In this document: in pieces, positions 14,155-14,420 of the stretch
Numbering within the stretch: position 1 is the stretch's first letter
Layout: every line of letters begins with the position of its first letter
Assembly: GCA_900321915.1 (NCBI GenBank)
Contig: ONXW01000236.1
Span: 1-14,420, forward strand
Source: an uncultured Eubacteriales bacterium
Lineage (GTDB): Bacteria > Bacillota > Clostridia > Lachnospirales > Lachnospiraceae
Direction: 5' to 3'
Length of the DNA stretch: 14,420 nt
Position numbers and translations under genes: made by a program
The notes under the pieces: generated by a model
What the model saw: the letters and a program-made list of their open reading frames with translations, nothing else
Told to the model about the DNA's origin: nothing
The model's database searches: none

Positions 14155-14420
14155 ATGGAAGAGAAGGTTTTTAAGTCCGGCTATGTGACGCTGATAGGAC
14201 AGCCGAATGTCGGGAAATCAACACTGATGAATCACCTGATCGGGCAGAAGATCGCCATTACGTCGGCGAAGCCCCAGACGACGAGAAACCGCATCCAGAC
14301 GGTGTACACGGATGAGCGGGGACAGATCATCTTTGTGGACACGCCGGGGCTGCACAGGGCAAAATACAGGCTGGACGAATATATGCAGTCGGCGGCGAAG
14401 GGGGTCTGGAATTCTGTGGA
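14155..14420 (+). CDS. era: GTPase Era, N-terminal part (cut by right edge)
   Basis: The first 88 codons of Era, a GTPase that binds the 3' end of 16S rRNA and helps assemble the 30S subunit. The P-loop is GQPNVGKST at residues 15-23. The switch I/G2 region is PQTTRNRIQ (residues 40-48), with the characteristic TTRN of Era. The G3 motif is DTPGLH (62-67). Era's G4 (NKxD) and KH RNA-binding domain would lie beyond the edge. ATG 14155 has AGAGG at 14145-14149 and starts 16 nt after the M16C stop, so it continues the same operon. The TTRNRI sequence separates Era from the related GTPases EngA and TrmE. Confidence 0.95.
   Translation, partial: MEEKVFKSGYVTLIGQPNVGKSTLMNHLIGQKIAITSAKPQTTRNRIQTVYTDERGQIIFVDTPGLHRAKYRLDEYMQSAAKGVWNSV

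Noticed and set aside
1..14420. CRISPR array, insertion sequence, prophage, tRNA or rRNA genes
   Set aside because: I saw no regularly spaced repeats, transposase or integrase motifs, or cloverleaf/rRNA sequences; genes are contiguous and housekeeping throughout.

Overview
The window is ordinary, gene-dense bacterial chromosome. It holds fifteen protein genes (two cut by the window edges), no RNA genes and no mobile elements. GC content looks high (I estimate the upper 50s percent). The gene order points to a Bacillota member of class Clostridia, most likely a GC-rich Lachnospiraceae: prmA-rsmE-nifS-thiI, a His-less HPr-like gene, mtaB, then ireB-ruvX-DUF1292-RNase J-mltG-like-trmR-U32 peptidase-DUF218-M16C peptidase-era. 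This placement is inference from protein families and synteny; no rRNA is present to confirm it.

Layout. Positions 1-3323 (+) carry the 3' end of prmA, then rsmE, a NifS-type cysteine desulfurase and a rhodanese-less ThiI, in one tight operon. A candidate terminator follows thiI. A convergent gene (3455-3694, -) encodes a 79-residue HPr-like protein without the phosphocarrier histidine. It has a good promoter on the minus strand, an 18-bp perfect palindrome in its leader and a strong terminator. mtaB (3821-5194, +) diverges from it. A second operon starts from a recognisable extended -10 promoter at about 5242-5270. It runs ireB, ruvX, DUF1292, rnj, a truncated MltG-like protein, trmR, trhP-type U32 protease, a DUF218 membrane protein, an M16C metalloprotease, and era, which runs off the right edge.

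Function. Much of the window maintains the translation apparatus: L11 methylation (PrmA), 16S rRNA m3U1498 (RsmE), tRNA s4U8 (NifS + ThiI), ms2t6A37 (MtaB), wobble ho5U/mo5U34 (U32 protein + TrmR), RNA decay and maturation (RNase J) and 30S assembly (Era). The ireB-ruvX-DUF1292-mltG-trmR-U32 order matches the Bacillus subtilis yrzL-yrrK-yrzB-yrrL-yrrM-(yrrN)-yrrO neighbourhood, but here RNase J is inserted after the DUF1292 gene and MltG is reduced to its N-terminal part.

I found no clearly new system. The points most worth a second look are the His-less HPr-like gene with its palindromic control region, the catalytic-domain-less MltG, the structured leader before a Shine-Dalgarno-poor ruvX, the inverted repeat on the ireB -10 box, and the 74-nt trmR/U32 overlap.
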